Source: Siphonodentalium dalli (Eukaryota > Mollusca > Scaphopoda > Gadilida > Siphonodentaliidae). Taken from it: 64,000 bases of DNA. Location: assembly GCA_032622095.1 (NCBI GenBank), contig CP136068.1, positions 63,444,025 to 63,508,024 on the forward strand, in the 5' to 3' direction. Position 1 is the stretch's first letter; every line of letters begins with the position of its first letter. The translations under genes were made by a program, and so were the position numbers. Positions 33,150 to 44,478 of this stretch are shown here, piece by piece. Under the pieces are notes generated by a model. That model did no database searches, was not told the origin of the DNA, and worked only from the letters and a program-made list of their open reading frames with translations.

Positions 33150-34545
33150 TTACTTCATTTTGGCTGCCATTTGTGCAGCCATTTTGAGCCAAAGTGACCA
33201 TTTTGGTACTTATGAGCTGGAATATGCATAAGAAATGGAATGGTTCACTAAAATTGCACAGTTCTCAGTGCAGCTCTCCTCATTTCTTGATGAAATATGA
33301 CTAGAAATCGCAATGGTGATTTTTGGTAAAATTTTATACCGCTTTCTGTAAAATCGAATTTTTGAGGGATCAGTAGGGTTTCTGACTCCATGAATGGCAT
33401 ATTTCATTGCCCGAATGGTCAGTTAACATGAACAATACAACATAAAGTTACAATTCTCAACCAGTACCAAACAGTATTAACTGATCTTAAAGATATTAGA
33501 GAATAAAATTTTCCATTTCCAGCTGCCATCTTGGCCGCCATTTTTGCAACCATTTTGAGCCAAAGTGACAATTTTTGGTACTAATGAGTTGGAATATGCA
33601 TAAGAAATGGAATGCTTCACTAAAATTGCACAGTTCTCCCCATTTCTTGATGAAATATGACTAGAGATCACAATGGTGATTTTTGGTAAAATTTTATACC
33701 GCTTTCTGTAAAATTGAATTTTTGAGGGATCAGAAAGGTTTCTGACTCCATGCATGGCATATTTCATTGCCCCAATGGTTAGTTAACATGAACAATGCAA
33801 CATAAAGTCACAGTTCTCAAACAGTACCAAACAGCATTAACTGATCTTAAAGATATTAGAGAATAAAATTTTCCATTTCGGCTGCCATCTTGGCCGCCAT
33901 TTTTGCAACCATTTTGAGCCAAAGTGACAATTTTTGGTACTAATGAGTTGGAATATGCATAAGAAATGGAATGCTTCACTAAAATTGCACAGTTCTCCCC
34001 ATTTCTTGATGAAATATGACTAGAGATCACAATGGTGATTTTTGGTAAAATTTTATACCGCTTTCTGTAAAATTGAATTTTTGAGGGATCAGAAAGGTTT
34101 CTGACTCAATGCATGGCATATTTCATTGCCCCAATGGTTAGTTAACATGAACAATACAACATAAAGTCACAGTTCTCAAACAGTACCAAACAGCATTAAC
34201 TGATCTTAAAGATATTAGAGAAAAAAATAAAATAATTTCCACTTCCGGCTGCCATCTTGGCTGCCATTTTTGCAGCCATTTTGAACCAAAGTGACAATTT
34301 TTTGTACTAATGTGTTGGAATATGCATAAGAAATGGAATGCTTCAATAAAATTGCACAGTTCTCCCCATTTCTTGATGAAATATGACTAGAAATCACAAT
34401 GGTGATTTTTGGTAAAATGTTATATCGCTTTCTGTAAAATCGAATTTTTGAGGGATCAGAAGGGTTTCTGACTCCAGGATGGCACATTTCATTGCTCCAA
34501 TGGTCAGTTAACATGAACAATTCAACATAAAGTTACAATGACTTG
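33150..34545. repeat. Four-copy tandem repeat of 359-372 bp
   Basis: AATATGCATAAGAAATGG recurs at 33221, 33593, 33952 and about 34319, defining four units. Each holds GCTGCCATCTTGGCCGCCAT, AATATGACTAGAGATCACAA, CCGCTTTCTGTAAAATTGAA and TTAGTTAACATGAACAAT. The middle two are nearly identical and the outer two more diverged. Similar minus-strand open frames in each copy (starting MKYAMHGVRN) reflect the repetition and not a gene. Confidence 0.95.
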
Positions 34546-36090
34546 ATTTGACGTGTCTAACGGGTACCCGGGACAGGCCTCACCGGTAACGTCAAGGTAG
34601 ACAACAGGGCATTATTAGCAGCGAGTTTTTTGCACTCGCTTATTGATAATTTCATAGGACTTGTTGTTACCTTGAATTTCTTGAACACAGCCGAAGCAGT
34701 TGACATTTCAAGGCAAATTGTATCCGTTATTCCAAAACTTATTACCTGCTAAATTATTGATTGTGAGAAACAACGGAACTGGTCAGTCTACTCTACATCA
34801 TACAGGAGTGGAGAAAATGTCATTTTTATTTATGCCATACTTCATAAGGAAAAGTTGAGAAAGTCATCAGAAACACTGATCGTTTGTGAAGAAATCCTAG
34901 TAATGCAGGGAATACACATCCAATTATAATTTAAAATTCTGCGGATAAAACTGGAAAAATCTAGCTTTAATATCGAAATATGTCATAACAGTTTATGACG
35001 TAATCATTGGTTGCGTCATTTTCAGTTTGTCGCTTTCGGATAACACATTGTTTATTTATCTGGTGCGATTGTATTACTCGTCTCTTATTAAAATGTAAAT
35101 TATCCCTACGATTCCCAATATCAATAAAAACTATCAAAAAATTCAACTTCCTTATTTGGGTGGGGCTCTTGAGCGACTCGATTCTCCTATCACTGGATTG
35201 GCCCAGGTCTTCCATCAATTATATTGGCTCTTCCAATAACCTGCCGATTGACCTGCTCTTCCGGTTTTCAACATAACACACACATGTGGTTTTAATTTCT
35301 CCGCTCGATCAAAGTTGAGCTAATAACCGCAAAGTTGGTGCAAACGATATAATTATTCAGAAAGTGGCAACAAGAAATAGATCTTTGATTTGATCAGGCG
35401 GATTTGGAAAAATTGGAAGACAATTTCAGTACCAGTACCAGTACATTGTAATCTGTCATTGAAAATGGAATAATTATTTGCACCCCCAGCCGGAATTGAA
35501 GTAGATTATTCCATATTAAACCGCACTTAGCGATACAAACTTCCGACTACTTGACCAGAAATCAACAACGTGTTGATCTGCAGCAGTTATGTCACAGTAT
35601 TCATATTTAATAAAGCATAAAAAACTGAATATACACCGTTTATATAAACGGAAAACTTGCCATGTAAAGCAACACGTCAAATCACGTCAATTTTCCACTT
35701 CCATCTTGGACGGTGAGTTCCAATTTTACCTTATAATGGTTGCATTTTATCTTATCTTCACAAAAATGTATACATTTGTATACATATGACAAGATTGTCT
35801 CACTATAATTTGCAGCAAACTAACTTTAATAGTGACCTTTCTGAAAAATGGTGGCCATGTTGGGCGCCATCTTGAATTTAACGGGTTCCACTTAACCGAA
35901 AGCTGGAACCAGCTGGATTATGATCAGGGATGTAGTGGACAATATATATGCGAAGTTTGATGCTTAGAATCCGGAAAGAAACAGTTCTTATATTATTGCG
36001 CGCTAAAGCGACTCCACTATTTAAACAGTTTGATTAAAAAAAACATTTTTTTTTTATTTTATTTTTTAATTACATTTTTTTAAATCAAAA
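34546..36090. other. Unassigned sequence
   Basis: No gene recognised. A GTACCAGTACCAGTACCAGTA-type microsatellite lies near 35429-35447, and CCATGTTGGGCGCCATCTTG at 35856 is one of the recurring GCCATCTTG motifs. Open frames near 34967-35276 overlap on both strands without domain evidence. Confidence 0.4.
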
Positions 36091-36094
36091 TTTG

Positions 36095-36250
36095 GGAAAA
36101 CTAACACCAAACCAAATTTGGTTGAAATCGGTGTATGGGTCTGGGAGAAAAATCTGAACAGACGGACAGACAGATCCTACTCTGTTATCTCATATATATT
36201 TTGAAGACCTCTGTCTGTTTGTATGTATGTTTGTCTGTCATTTATACAAA
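36095..36250 (+). repeat. CAAATTTGGTTGAAATCGGTG repeat fragment
   Basis: CCAAATTTGGTTGAAATCGG, GGTCTGG and GAGAAAAATCTGAACAGACG match 17758-17815 in the same orientation, followed by a GTCTGT-rich run. It is a fragment of a dispersed family. Confidence 0.6.
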
Positions 36251-36274
36251 TCTACGATTCTCGACCGATCGGGA

Positions 36275-36775
36275 CGAAACTTGGTACGTGTGTGTAGTTT
36301 GACCAGGCGGTGGACGTTGTCGTATTGGCGAGCCCGTGCGGCGCCCGTGCAGCGCATGCGCAGACGAGATCTCGGAAACGGGTGGAGCTATCGACTTGAA
36401 ATTTGCTATGTGAATGTATCTTGCCCCGGATAAGAATTTTATCGGGTCGCCGAGCCCTTGCGACGCCAGCTTCGCGCATGCGCAGACGAGATCTCGGAAA
36501 CGGGTGGAGCTATCGACTTGAAATTTGGTATGTGAATGTATCTTGCCCCGGATACAAATTTTATCGGGTTGCCGAGCCCGTGCGACACCAGCTTCGCGCA
36601 TGCGCAGACGAGATCTCGGAAACGGGTGGAGCTATCGACTTGAAATTTGGTATGTGAATGTATCTTGCCCCGGATACGAATTTTATCGGGTCGCCGAGCC
36701 CGTGCGACGCCAGCTTTGCGCATGCGCAGACCAGATCTCGGAAACGGGTGGAGCTATCGACTTGAAATTTGTTTT
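36275..36775. repeat. 122-bp tandem repeat, about four copies
   Basis: CGAGATCTCGGAAACGGGTG recurs at about 36365, 36487, 36609 and 36731, a period of 122 bp. Each unit holds GGAGCTATCGACTTGAAATT, GTGAATGTATCTTGCCCCGG and CAGCTTCGCGCATGCGCAGA. Because 122 is not a multiple of three, similar peptides appear in successive frames on both strands. These are artefacts of repetition. The array is GC- and CpG-rich compared with its surroundings. Confidence 0.95.
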
Positions 36776-36870
36776 TTGAATAGCCCGGACAACGTCGGGC
36801 TGGGTAGAGCTGGTGGAGCTATCGACTTGAAATTTGGTTTTTTAATAGCCCGGACAACGTCGGGCTCATC
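36776..36870. repeat. 66-bp tandem pair with AGCCCGGACAACGTCGGGCT hairpin
   Basis: Two 65-66-bp units each end in the hairpin AGCCCGGACAACGTCGGGCT (near 36782 and 36847) and share GTGGAGCTATCGACTTGAAA with the 122-bp array that they follow. Confidence 0.9.
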
Positions 36871-37069
36871 GGCTAGTCTATTATATATTTTGGAACTTCT
36901 GTCTGTCTATATGTGTGTATGTGTGTTATAGACTCGAAAACTGCTTGACTGATCCGACACAAATTTGGTATGTAGGCCTACTTTGATCCCTGGAACAATA
37001 TGGGCTGGTCCAAGTCGATCATACCAGGAACACAGCCTATTATAGACGAGTCGATAGGCAATCTTTAAT

Positions 37070-38060
37070 AAATTAAATAAATATATGTTAAACACTTCAA
37101 GATGTTTCTAATCTTCTTTTCACGAGCAACGCCGAGTATCCTAGCCAGTACAGGATATGGCAACTCAATGAGTTAACACTATAGGTGTACTACAGTACTA
37201 CAGTTGTCCGGTATTGAACCAGTCTCTTTTAATCTACTGCAAACTTTTTCAAATGAATGATTTCAATGATTTTTTCGCTTGCATTCTAACAATTGATGCC
37301 TTGGGTGATAGTTAATGCATTGCCGGGCATGTGAATCATTTATAAATGTTAACTGTGTACGCGTTTGTCAAGGTGGTGATTTGTCCATTTAAGGACTTTT
37401 TTATATGGTTAAGTATAGAACCAGTGCACTTTTCATGCTGTAAACATTCCTAAACATAAAGATTTCTGATAAATTCAATTATAAGTCTCATTTATGCAGT
37501 ACATGTCATATTGGTACAAAAGTAATCAGAAAAAAGATGTGTTGTTTATCATTTTATTGACTAGTTATATATACATGGCCCACCCATCCTCCCCTATGAA
37601 GTTAGCATTTTAGGCGGTTTATTGTTCGCCTCTGATGAATGACTAGATTAGGATATTGCGCGGTGTTTTTCAAAAACACGGAACAAACCGTGCGGCGCAA
37701 ATCTGGTAAGGGGGGGGGGGGGAGGGGGACCGATTTCTTTTATCATAAAATTGATTATTTTTTGTTCAACAGCAGATCAGAATTCAATAATAAAAAAAAA
37801 ATTAGAATTAATATATATTTTTTTTTAAATGAAACTGTTTAAAAGATCAAAATTTGCACAAATCATGAGTCTGTTTCGGCTAGTTAACATAAGGGCAAGT
37901 GCTGATGTGTTTACTTCGGAAGTCGATCTCGGGTAACAGACAATATTTATATGGATAAAGTCTTTTATTACCAGTGGGTGGTACTACCGCTGTGGGCATG
38001 GCCTCCGTGGAAAGCTCCATTGTCTCATAAGGTGCAAAGTCCTGTTTGGTCACGAACATG
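37070..38060. other. Unassigned sequence with poly-G tract
   Basis: Contains the GAATGACTAGATTAGGATAT family fragment (37636) shared with 19765, a G-rich tract near 37709-37728 and A/T homopolymers. No gene was recognised. Confidence 0.4.
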
Positions 38061-38064
38061 TTAA

Positions 38065-38446
38065 CCCTTTACCCAACAGAAGGGCCCTGTGCCAATGCAT
38101 TCTCTTATATATGCGAGTCGACCATAGGTCGCCTCGCATATATAAGAGAATGCATTGGCTTTACACATTAAAAATTATAAAATTGTTAAAGAATGTAAGA
38201 AAAAATGGTAAAAAAAGTTTTTTTTTAGGCCAATGCATTCTCTTATATATGCGAGGCAACCTATGGTCGACTCGCATATATAAGAGAATGCATTGGCACA
38301 GGGCATAACTGTAACTATCACAATGTGGTCAAGGAGCCGGTTCCAATGATATCCATATTTGTATGGTTCTATTGAGATAGACCGAAGATATTTTAGGCTG
38401 TTGAAGCTTTATTTGGCCGGTTTTGGCCGGTTTGTTGGGTAAAGGG
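38065..38446. mobile_element. 382-bp piggyBac-like miniature element
   Basis: The ends are CCCTTTACCCAACA (38065-38078) and its exact reverse complement TGTTGGGTAAAGGG (38433-38446). Each is flanked by TTAA (38061-38064 and 38447-38450). TTAA duplications with CCCTTT ends are typical of piggyBac-type elements. There is no coding frame. The interior is occupied by the double-hairpin element at 38085-38303. Confidence 0.85.
38085..38303. mobile_element. Double-hairpin element nested in the piggyBac-like MITE
   Basis: CCCTGTGCCAATGCATTCTC at the left end is matched exactly in reverse complement at the right end. Each half is itself a hairpin (CAATGCATTCTCTTATATA with TATATAAGAGAATGCATTG). The two hairpins are inverted copies separated by an A/T-rich spacer. 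A solo copy occurs at 9778-9850. Confidence 0.85.
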
Positions 38447-38849
38447 TTAATTACCTTCTCTTGATTTAGTTAAAGTAAATGGGGTGACTAATATCGCTAT
38501 CATTTATATTGGCATCCATTGTGAATTAGATATATCTTAAACTTGGTTATGAGTAAACTGATAACTATCCTAATGATATAGCAGGAAGCTTTGTGGTAAT
38601 AAATATTATGTAATATATATGGTATTTTTTTCAGCCAGATCCACACTAACAACAACTAGGTGCTACTTGTTGTAGATTAGTTTGTTAAACTACCATAATA
38701 TCCTTCATATGTGCATTTTTAGATTTTGTCCCTAGCAACCCTCACCCCCTCTAAGTAAGAAATATGGTAATTTGTCAGTCAGGTCAACACTAACAACAAC
38801 TTATAATTATTTTCACCATAAATTTGCAACACGACGTAGTTTATAAGCA

Positions 38850-39828
38850 AATTTGATTTTTGAGACAATGCAAATTTTTTGAGATTGGGTGGGATACGAA
38901 CCCTGGCCCGACGGCGAGCGCGCCTTGCGACTCAAAGTCCGACGTCAATACCACAAATTTGCTTCTAAAAATAGGCGCCTGGTGTGTTGTATAGTCCCAA
39001 GCATGTTCTAAGAGCAATGCTCGCCATGTTTCGGAGGCAAAAAATATATAACATTGCCGCTGTGCCGTACCTCCTACATACATATATATATAGAGACCTT
39101 AAAATGTGAATATAGTGTCCTAAGTGCGACGTCGGAATACAGCGGCCATTCGAGCTTCCTTTTTTGGGGTTGCTTCGGTGGCCGTGTGGTATTGACGTCG
39201 GACTTTGAGTTGCAAGGCGCGCTCGCCGTCGGGCCGGGGTTCGTATCCCACCCAATCTCAAAAAATTTGCATTGTCTCAAAAATCAAATTTGCTTCTAAA
39301 AATAGGCGCCTGGTGTGTTGTATAGTCCCAAGCATGTTCTAAGAGCAATGCTCGCCATGTTTCGGAGGCAAAAAATATATAACATTGCCGCTGTGCCGTA
39401 CCTCCTACATACATATATATATAGAGACCTTAAAATGTGAATATAGTGTCCTAAGTGCGACGTCGGAATACAGCGGCCATTCGAGCTTCCTTTTTTGGGG
39501 TTGCTTCGGTGGCCGTGTGGTATTGACGTCGGACTTTGAGTCGCAAGGCGCGCTCGCCATCGGGCCGGGGTTCGTATCCCACCCAATCTCAAAAAATTTG
39601 CATTGTCTCAAAAATCAAATTTGCTTCTAAAAATAGGCGCCTGGTGTGTTGTATAGTCCCAAGCATGTTCTAAGAGCAATGCTCGCCATGTTTCGGAGGC
39701 AAAAAATATATAACATTGCCGCTGTGCCGTACCTCCTACATACATATATATATAGAGACCTTAAAATGTGAATATAGTGTCCTAAGTGCGACGTCGGAAT
39801 ACAGCGGCCATTCAAGCTTCCTTTTTTA
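38850..39828. repeat. 331-bp tandem repeat with tRNA-like head
   Basis: GCTTCTAAAAATAGGCGCCT starts at 38961, 39292 and 39623, a period of 331 bp, with near identity between units. The first full unit is preceded by an inverted copy of its last 100 or so bases (38866-38960). Each unit ends with a tRNA-like head and the last unit is cut at 39828, where another repeat begins. Open frames on both strands are repeated with the unit and are not genes. Confidence 0.95.
39177..39265 (+). promoter_or_regulatory. tRNA-like polymerase III promoter (SINE head)
   Basis: TGGCCGTGTGGT matches a pol III A box at 10 of 12 consensus positions, and GGTTCGTATCC, about 50 bases further on, matches a B box at 10 of 11. 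The sequence between resembles a tRNA with a long variable arm. It is repeated at about 39508-39595 and inverted at about 38885-38962. The run after the B box (CACCCAATCTCAAAAAATTT) would be SINE body. This is not a functional tRNA gene: no clean acceptor stem is present. Confidence 0.55.
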
Positions 39829-40375
39829 TGTTTACCCATACCATAGTATGGTAAACATAGTGTCGTTGTCCGGATTGACCACTTGTCGTTAGTCCGTCTG
39901 TCTGTCTGTCTGTCTGTAGACACTTTACGCATGGTGCGTTAACTGAAATATTTTCTATCTGATCAGAACCAAATTTTGTATATGAATTTCTCAGCACCAA
40001 ATACAGATCGAGTTCGAATATGGGTTCGATCCGAGCTTTTTTTACGGAGTTATGGCCCTTTTTCGACTTAGAATTCATGCATGCTACCATAACTCAAAAA
40101 AAAATTATCTGATCAGAATCAAATTTGGTATGCAAGTTTCTCGGACCAAAATACAGATCGAGTTCGAATATGGGTTTGATCCGATATTTTTTAATTGAGT
40201 TATGGCCCTTTGACATAGAATTTCTGCATATTTTGATAAATCAACCATTTTTCAACTGATAAGAACCAAATTTGGTATGCGAGTTTATCAACTCAAAATA
40301 CAGATCAAGTTTGAATATGGGTCAGATCCTGCTTTTTATACCAGAATTATGGCCCCTTTTAACTAAGAATTGAAC
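39828..40375 (+). repeat. AATTTGGTATG-family repeat with hairpin head, 39.8 kb
   Basis: Begins with TGTTTACCCATACCATAGTATGG (hairpin with GGTAAACA), then GTGTCGTTGTCCGGATTGACC, a (GTCT)n microsatellite and three internal units of about 120-130 bp carrying ATCAGAACCAAATTTGGTATG, ATACAGATCGAGTTCGAAT and GAGTTATGGCCC. It has the same order as 20548-20720. Confidence 0.8.
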
Positions 40376-41090
40376 AGATTTGAGATTTTCTTACAATATA
40401 TAACTGCAGCAGCTTACAACTCTGGTATCAGTAAGAGAGACTAGAGATAATCTCTATTATTGATACCCGGTAATGAAATCTGATATTCACTGCTGCACTT
40501 TAATAGCTATCTGTTGTTTGTTGCATTTCCATAGTGTGTGGACAGTGACTTCTCAGGATTTATCAACTCCAACATAGCTCTGGTCTTGCATGGATTTTGG
40601 GATTAAAATTAACCCATTCCATAGACACATGATATCTGATAGGCAGATATTAAATTATATCTTTCACTTTGAGCCAGGTTCAGTAAGGATTTCTAAAAAC
40701 ATTAGAGGAAATGTCTTATTTTGAAATTCCCTCTATTGCATTTGGGGTGCAGGATAATAATAATGTTGCTTGTATTCTTGAGACTGACTTATTGTGTGGG
40801 CTTCTAAATCCATATACATGCATTTATAGACTATTTTGATTAGTGTGATTAAGATTAACCCCTTGCTATCTCATTTAATAACTCAAATATTTGTCATTGA
40901 TTATATTATATTTCAAGTCATAGTTTATGATAACACACCCCTAACCTGTATAGAGAGGGTCATTTGGTTTAATTGCTTTAAAATATTAAAAAAATTAACC
41001 CACCCATTCCATAGACATACAGTATGCTATCCAATGTAAAAAATCTAATATCTTCAATCTCATATCCCACCTCTAGTTATCTCATAATTA
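40376..41090. other. Unassigned AT-rich sequence
   Basis: ACCCATTCCATAGACA recurs at 40616 and 41004 within a diverged direct duplication. No gene was recognised. Confidence 0.45.
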
Positions 41091-41469
41091 TGCATTAAAG
41101 GTACTCAATCCGATCAGAGGGTCCCCATCTCAACAGATTCCAACAACAACAATCCGATCAGAGGGTCCTATATTACTATTTCTTTGGCTTTGGTGGTAAC
41201 AAATATTTGATTCGAGTCGAGGAACCCATCAAACAAAGCTCAGAGTTATTAGATATTGATTTTTGAAATTTGTTATTTTCTCGAGATGAGTACTAATAAT
41301 TGCCTTCAACTTCGTAATATGCTCGAGATGTGTACACCAAAACACTATTCAAACAGACAAGGATGGATAACTCTAAAATCAAGTGGTAACTAGAAATTTT
41401 AAACTTCCAATTGGAAGTTTGATACTTCCATATAATTATCATATATATTCCAATCCAAACCCCTTCTCA

Positions 41470-41725
41470 ATCATTACCTTTCCCATAACCGAAACCTTAA
41501 CCGTAACCATACCTATCGGCATCCCATACTGTATCTTTAGGCGAAATGTTTTCATAAGCATAACCGTGCTTTAGTCGTAACCATAACCACATCTACTATT
41601 CTAACTATATATATAACAATAGCCAACCCTTACCCATCCTTTAGCCCCGACTATACTATTCACATCCCTGACATAATCCATAACACTAACCATAAAACTA
41701 ACCCGAACACAAACCCTAAATATTT
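41470..41725. repeat. Degenerate CCATAACC/CTAACC simple repeat
   Basis: Words such as CCATAACCG, CCTTAACCGTAACC, ACTAACCATAAAACTAACCC are concentrated here. They resemble telomere-type repeats only loosely and have no fixed six-base period. Confidence 0.4.
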
Positions 41726-41829
41726 CTCTAACGGTTACCTGGATCAAGTTACCCATGTGTTGATTTGTACTGAGATAAACCACACATTTTCCACGAGACA
41801 CCTCTGGGAAGCTACCAATTTCTCCATCC

Positions 41830-43045
41830 ATTTATTCGAAGCTAAAGATAAACGATCTTTATTGCTAATGATTAGTGCTGCTTAAGTCATCTGAGATCCA
41901 CGGCACCTGTCCCATGGCAATATCATGGTCAAGTTACCCATCTGAAGCAATTTCCCCACAATCTTCCAAGCTGATAATAAACGCTATTTTGATGTGTATC
42001 TTTGTTGATATCATTTATTTGTCCCACCTCAAGTCATATGATGGCAAAGCACCTAACGGATAGCATTTCCCTGGACAATTTAAACATGTGCACTAATTTT
42101 CAGCCCCGTGGGTCCGATCATAATAGGTATGTAATTAATGATGTTATTAAATTATTCATGAATGCCAATTTAAATCATTTGACGTCAGCTGTACCTATCC
42201 GATGACACTCCATTTGAGAATTTAATTGGCAACGGGAATAAAGAACATGTGCGAGTTCTTTATACATGCATGTGTTTCTGTCTTGTACCTATATTTCTAA
42301 TAAAAGACATGAGATGTTAAAAATTACATCTGCAATTGGATGGTATTTTCTCGTGAAAGATACAGAGAGTTATAGTCTGTCCAACGAAGTGCGAAATTTT
42401 AAATAATGCCGATCTGTAATTTGCCCGTGTCGGTTTATCAATTTGTCGGGTCAGTTATTTCAACGGCCAGTGGAAACACACCTGCTGGTGACAATCATTA
42501 TTTAAAGCTAAGTGAGTAAAGGCCGATCCACACCTGGCGCGAGCGCGCGATTATAACGGCCGTGACTGACAACATGTATGCACTTTGTGTATGTATACAC
42601 CTAGTTTATGAACTGAAGCTATCACAAACATGCCTGATATATAAAACCTGATGCACGATATAGTTCTCTACTTATAATATTAATAGTTGTACTCGATCAT
42701 GGTGGAGACAGAGTATAATAAAAGCCAAGCACCCTTCTGGTGGTAATATTATTACTTGATTATGACGGTGATAGTATATATAATAAACGTCCGTGCAACA
42801 TTCTATACTCGTTCGCTAAAAAAAACTTAGAAAATCGCACTAAATTTGCACATAGGTACTACTACCCTGCACATCCTCTCTTCGGTTTAGTTTTATCTGG
42901 ATTGGCGAATTTGACCCCCCCCTTCTCTAAGTTTCTGCGGAATTTGCATAAAGTCTGAACCCGCCCGAAGCGAGCTCTTCGTTGGGCAGGTTGCTTTGTG
43001 GTCAATCTTGGTGGGCAATCCGGCAGTATACCGACGTACATGTCC
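41830..43045. other. Unassigned sequence
   Basis: A CpG-rich hairpin (GCCCGAAGCGAGCTCTTCGTTGGGC, loop GAGCTC) lies at about 42962-42988 and a CGCGAGCGCGCG word at 42538. No gene was recognised. Confidence 0.4.
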
Positions 43046-43050
43046 CTGCA

Positions 43051-43597
43051 TTAAAGATGGATTATCTCTTTAAATAACAAATTTGAAATTGTTGAATGGG
43101 TCTAGAATAATATCTATGAATTGAATAACCCTGCCCGGAAAGGCTTCTATCAATTACTATCTATTTTATTTCGAATATATTATTATGAAATGAGATGATT
43201 AATTGGGACACTTTATTTGTCTATTTTTAGAACAGACAATTCAAGCGATATCATATAAAGATAGGTAGCATTAGGTTGTTTTTATAGCTACATAGGAACA
43301 TCAAATACCCCAGATTGATTGATTGTATTTTTTTATTCCATAGTTATAAGCGATAAAGAGTATAATTAACGTGTATTTGTGATAAAATTACACAATAACA
43401 TTTCTGGTATATGTTAACAGTAACCACTATTGTTCATTAACTAAACAACCACACCTTTTTTTAGCAGAAAATATTCGCAATCAAATCAATATTAATCGAA
43501 AGAAGCATTTCTGGACAGGAGTCTTCGATTCATTTCTAATATTTTATACCCCGGTAACTATATAATACATGTTTACAAAGAGATAATCCACCTATAA
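43051..43597. mobile_element. About 545-bp miniature element, TTAAAGATGGATTATC ends
   Basis: TTAAAGATGGATTATCTCTTT (43051) is matched in inverted form by AAAGAGATAATCC at 43577. Both arms also share GCTTCT(A/T)TC..TTAAT and related words over about 110 bases. A solo terminus occurs at 3625-3745. The TTAA at the left end suggests another TTAA-specific family, but the right TTAA is not preserved. Confidence 0.55.
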
Positions 43598-44281
43598 CAT
43601 CCGTCCTTCATTCGCCCGTTTTGATTTGGCAGGAAAAATATCGGATTGGTTTGTCCCAGCCATACATTGGTAACAGCTGGGACAAAACACTTTCATGTGG
43701 AACATTTCGGTCCGAATCACTCTTCTCATCTGGAAAATGCAATAAATATTTGGCTCCTCTATTCGCCATGTTCCTCAATTAGAGAGAGAGAGAGAGAGGG
43801 GGGGTGGGGTGATTAATTTGTTCAATATTTTTCAACGGTAACTCGGTCAATTTTAAACCAATTACAAAATGTTCACGGCATCGATATCGGGGTGTCAGGT
43901 AGAACATGCATTTCATTAAAGTTTGGTCGCGATTGGAGAGAATTTGAACATTGAACACCCCTCCCCGTCAATATTTTGATAACAGCCACTTTTTTTTATA
44001 AATGAAGATAATTTGTCCCGTTCCGCTACCTCAAAGCATTCCGGTGATGCTCTACAATAAATTTTCGACACATGTGGGAGGTCGGTTTAAGGGCCATAAC
44101 TACATAAAGCAAGCAATGACAAATTCACGATGGCTTAACATAATGAATCCAATGCATAACTGTGTATAGTATACCGACTTATTCAACACTGAGAATATGG
44201 GAAAAATGCCAGCCCTTGAAGTGATTGGTGGCTTGGAGAGTACATTGGTCCACTGTATATCCCTTTATTTATCCAATAGAT

Positions 44282-44478
44282 CACAGGGCCCTGTAACGCG
44301 CTCAGTTGCCCATCCCCCTTTGCCCTGCCCATATACACCGCTTCTGTATACGCGCCTGCTTCACGTTAATGGTAGTACAATAAGGTCCTTATTAACGCGT
44401 AGGCGAGTATATAGAAGCGGCGTATATGGGCAGAGCAAAGGGGCGGGAACGAAGCTGAGCGCGTTACAGGCCCCTGTG
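44282..44478. mobile_element. 197-bp hAT-type MITE
   Basis: The element begins CACAGGGCCCTGTAACGCGC and ends GCGCGTTACAGGCCCCTGTG. The inverted arms continue through CCCCTTTGC, TGCCCATATAC, CGCTTCT and TATAC. It is flanked by an exact eight-base duplication CAATAGAT (44274-44281 and 44479-44486). Eight-base duplications and CAGGG-type ends identify a non-autonomous hAT element. Confidence 0.9.

Noticed and set aside
33210-34520. Four similar minus-strand frames beginning MKYAMHGVRN or similar
   Set aside because: Each lies in the same place of a 365-bp tandem repeat. There is no start context, domain or splice structure.
36227-36779. Overlapping Arg/Ala-rich frames on both strands
   Set aside because: They follow the 122-bp tandem unit through successive frames and are GC-rich repeat artefacts.
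39177-39265. tRNA gene
   Set aside because: A- and B-box-like words are present, but there is no consistent acceptor stem and the unit is embedded in a tandem repeat.
38841-39932. Similar frames on both strands at 331-bp spacing
   Set aside because: Products of the 331-bp tandem repeat with a SINE-like head, not a gene family.
41470-41725. Interstitial telomere repeat
   Set aside because: CCATAACC and CTAACC words lack a constant six-base period and do not form TTAGGG runs.
42962-42988. GC-rich hairpin resembling a bacterial terminator
   Set aside because: The context is eukaryotic, there is no T tract after it, and similar hairpins occur inside dispersed repeats.
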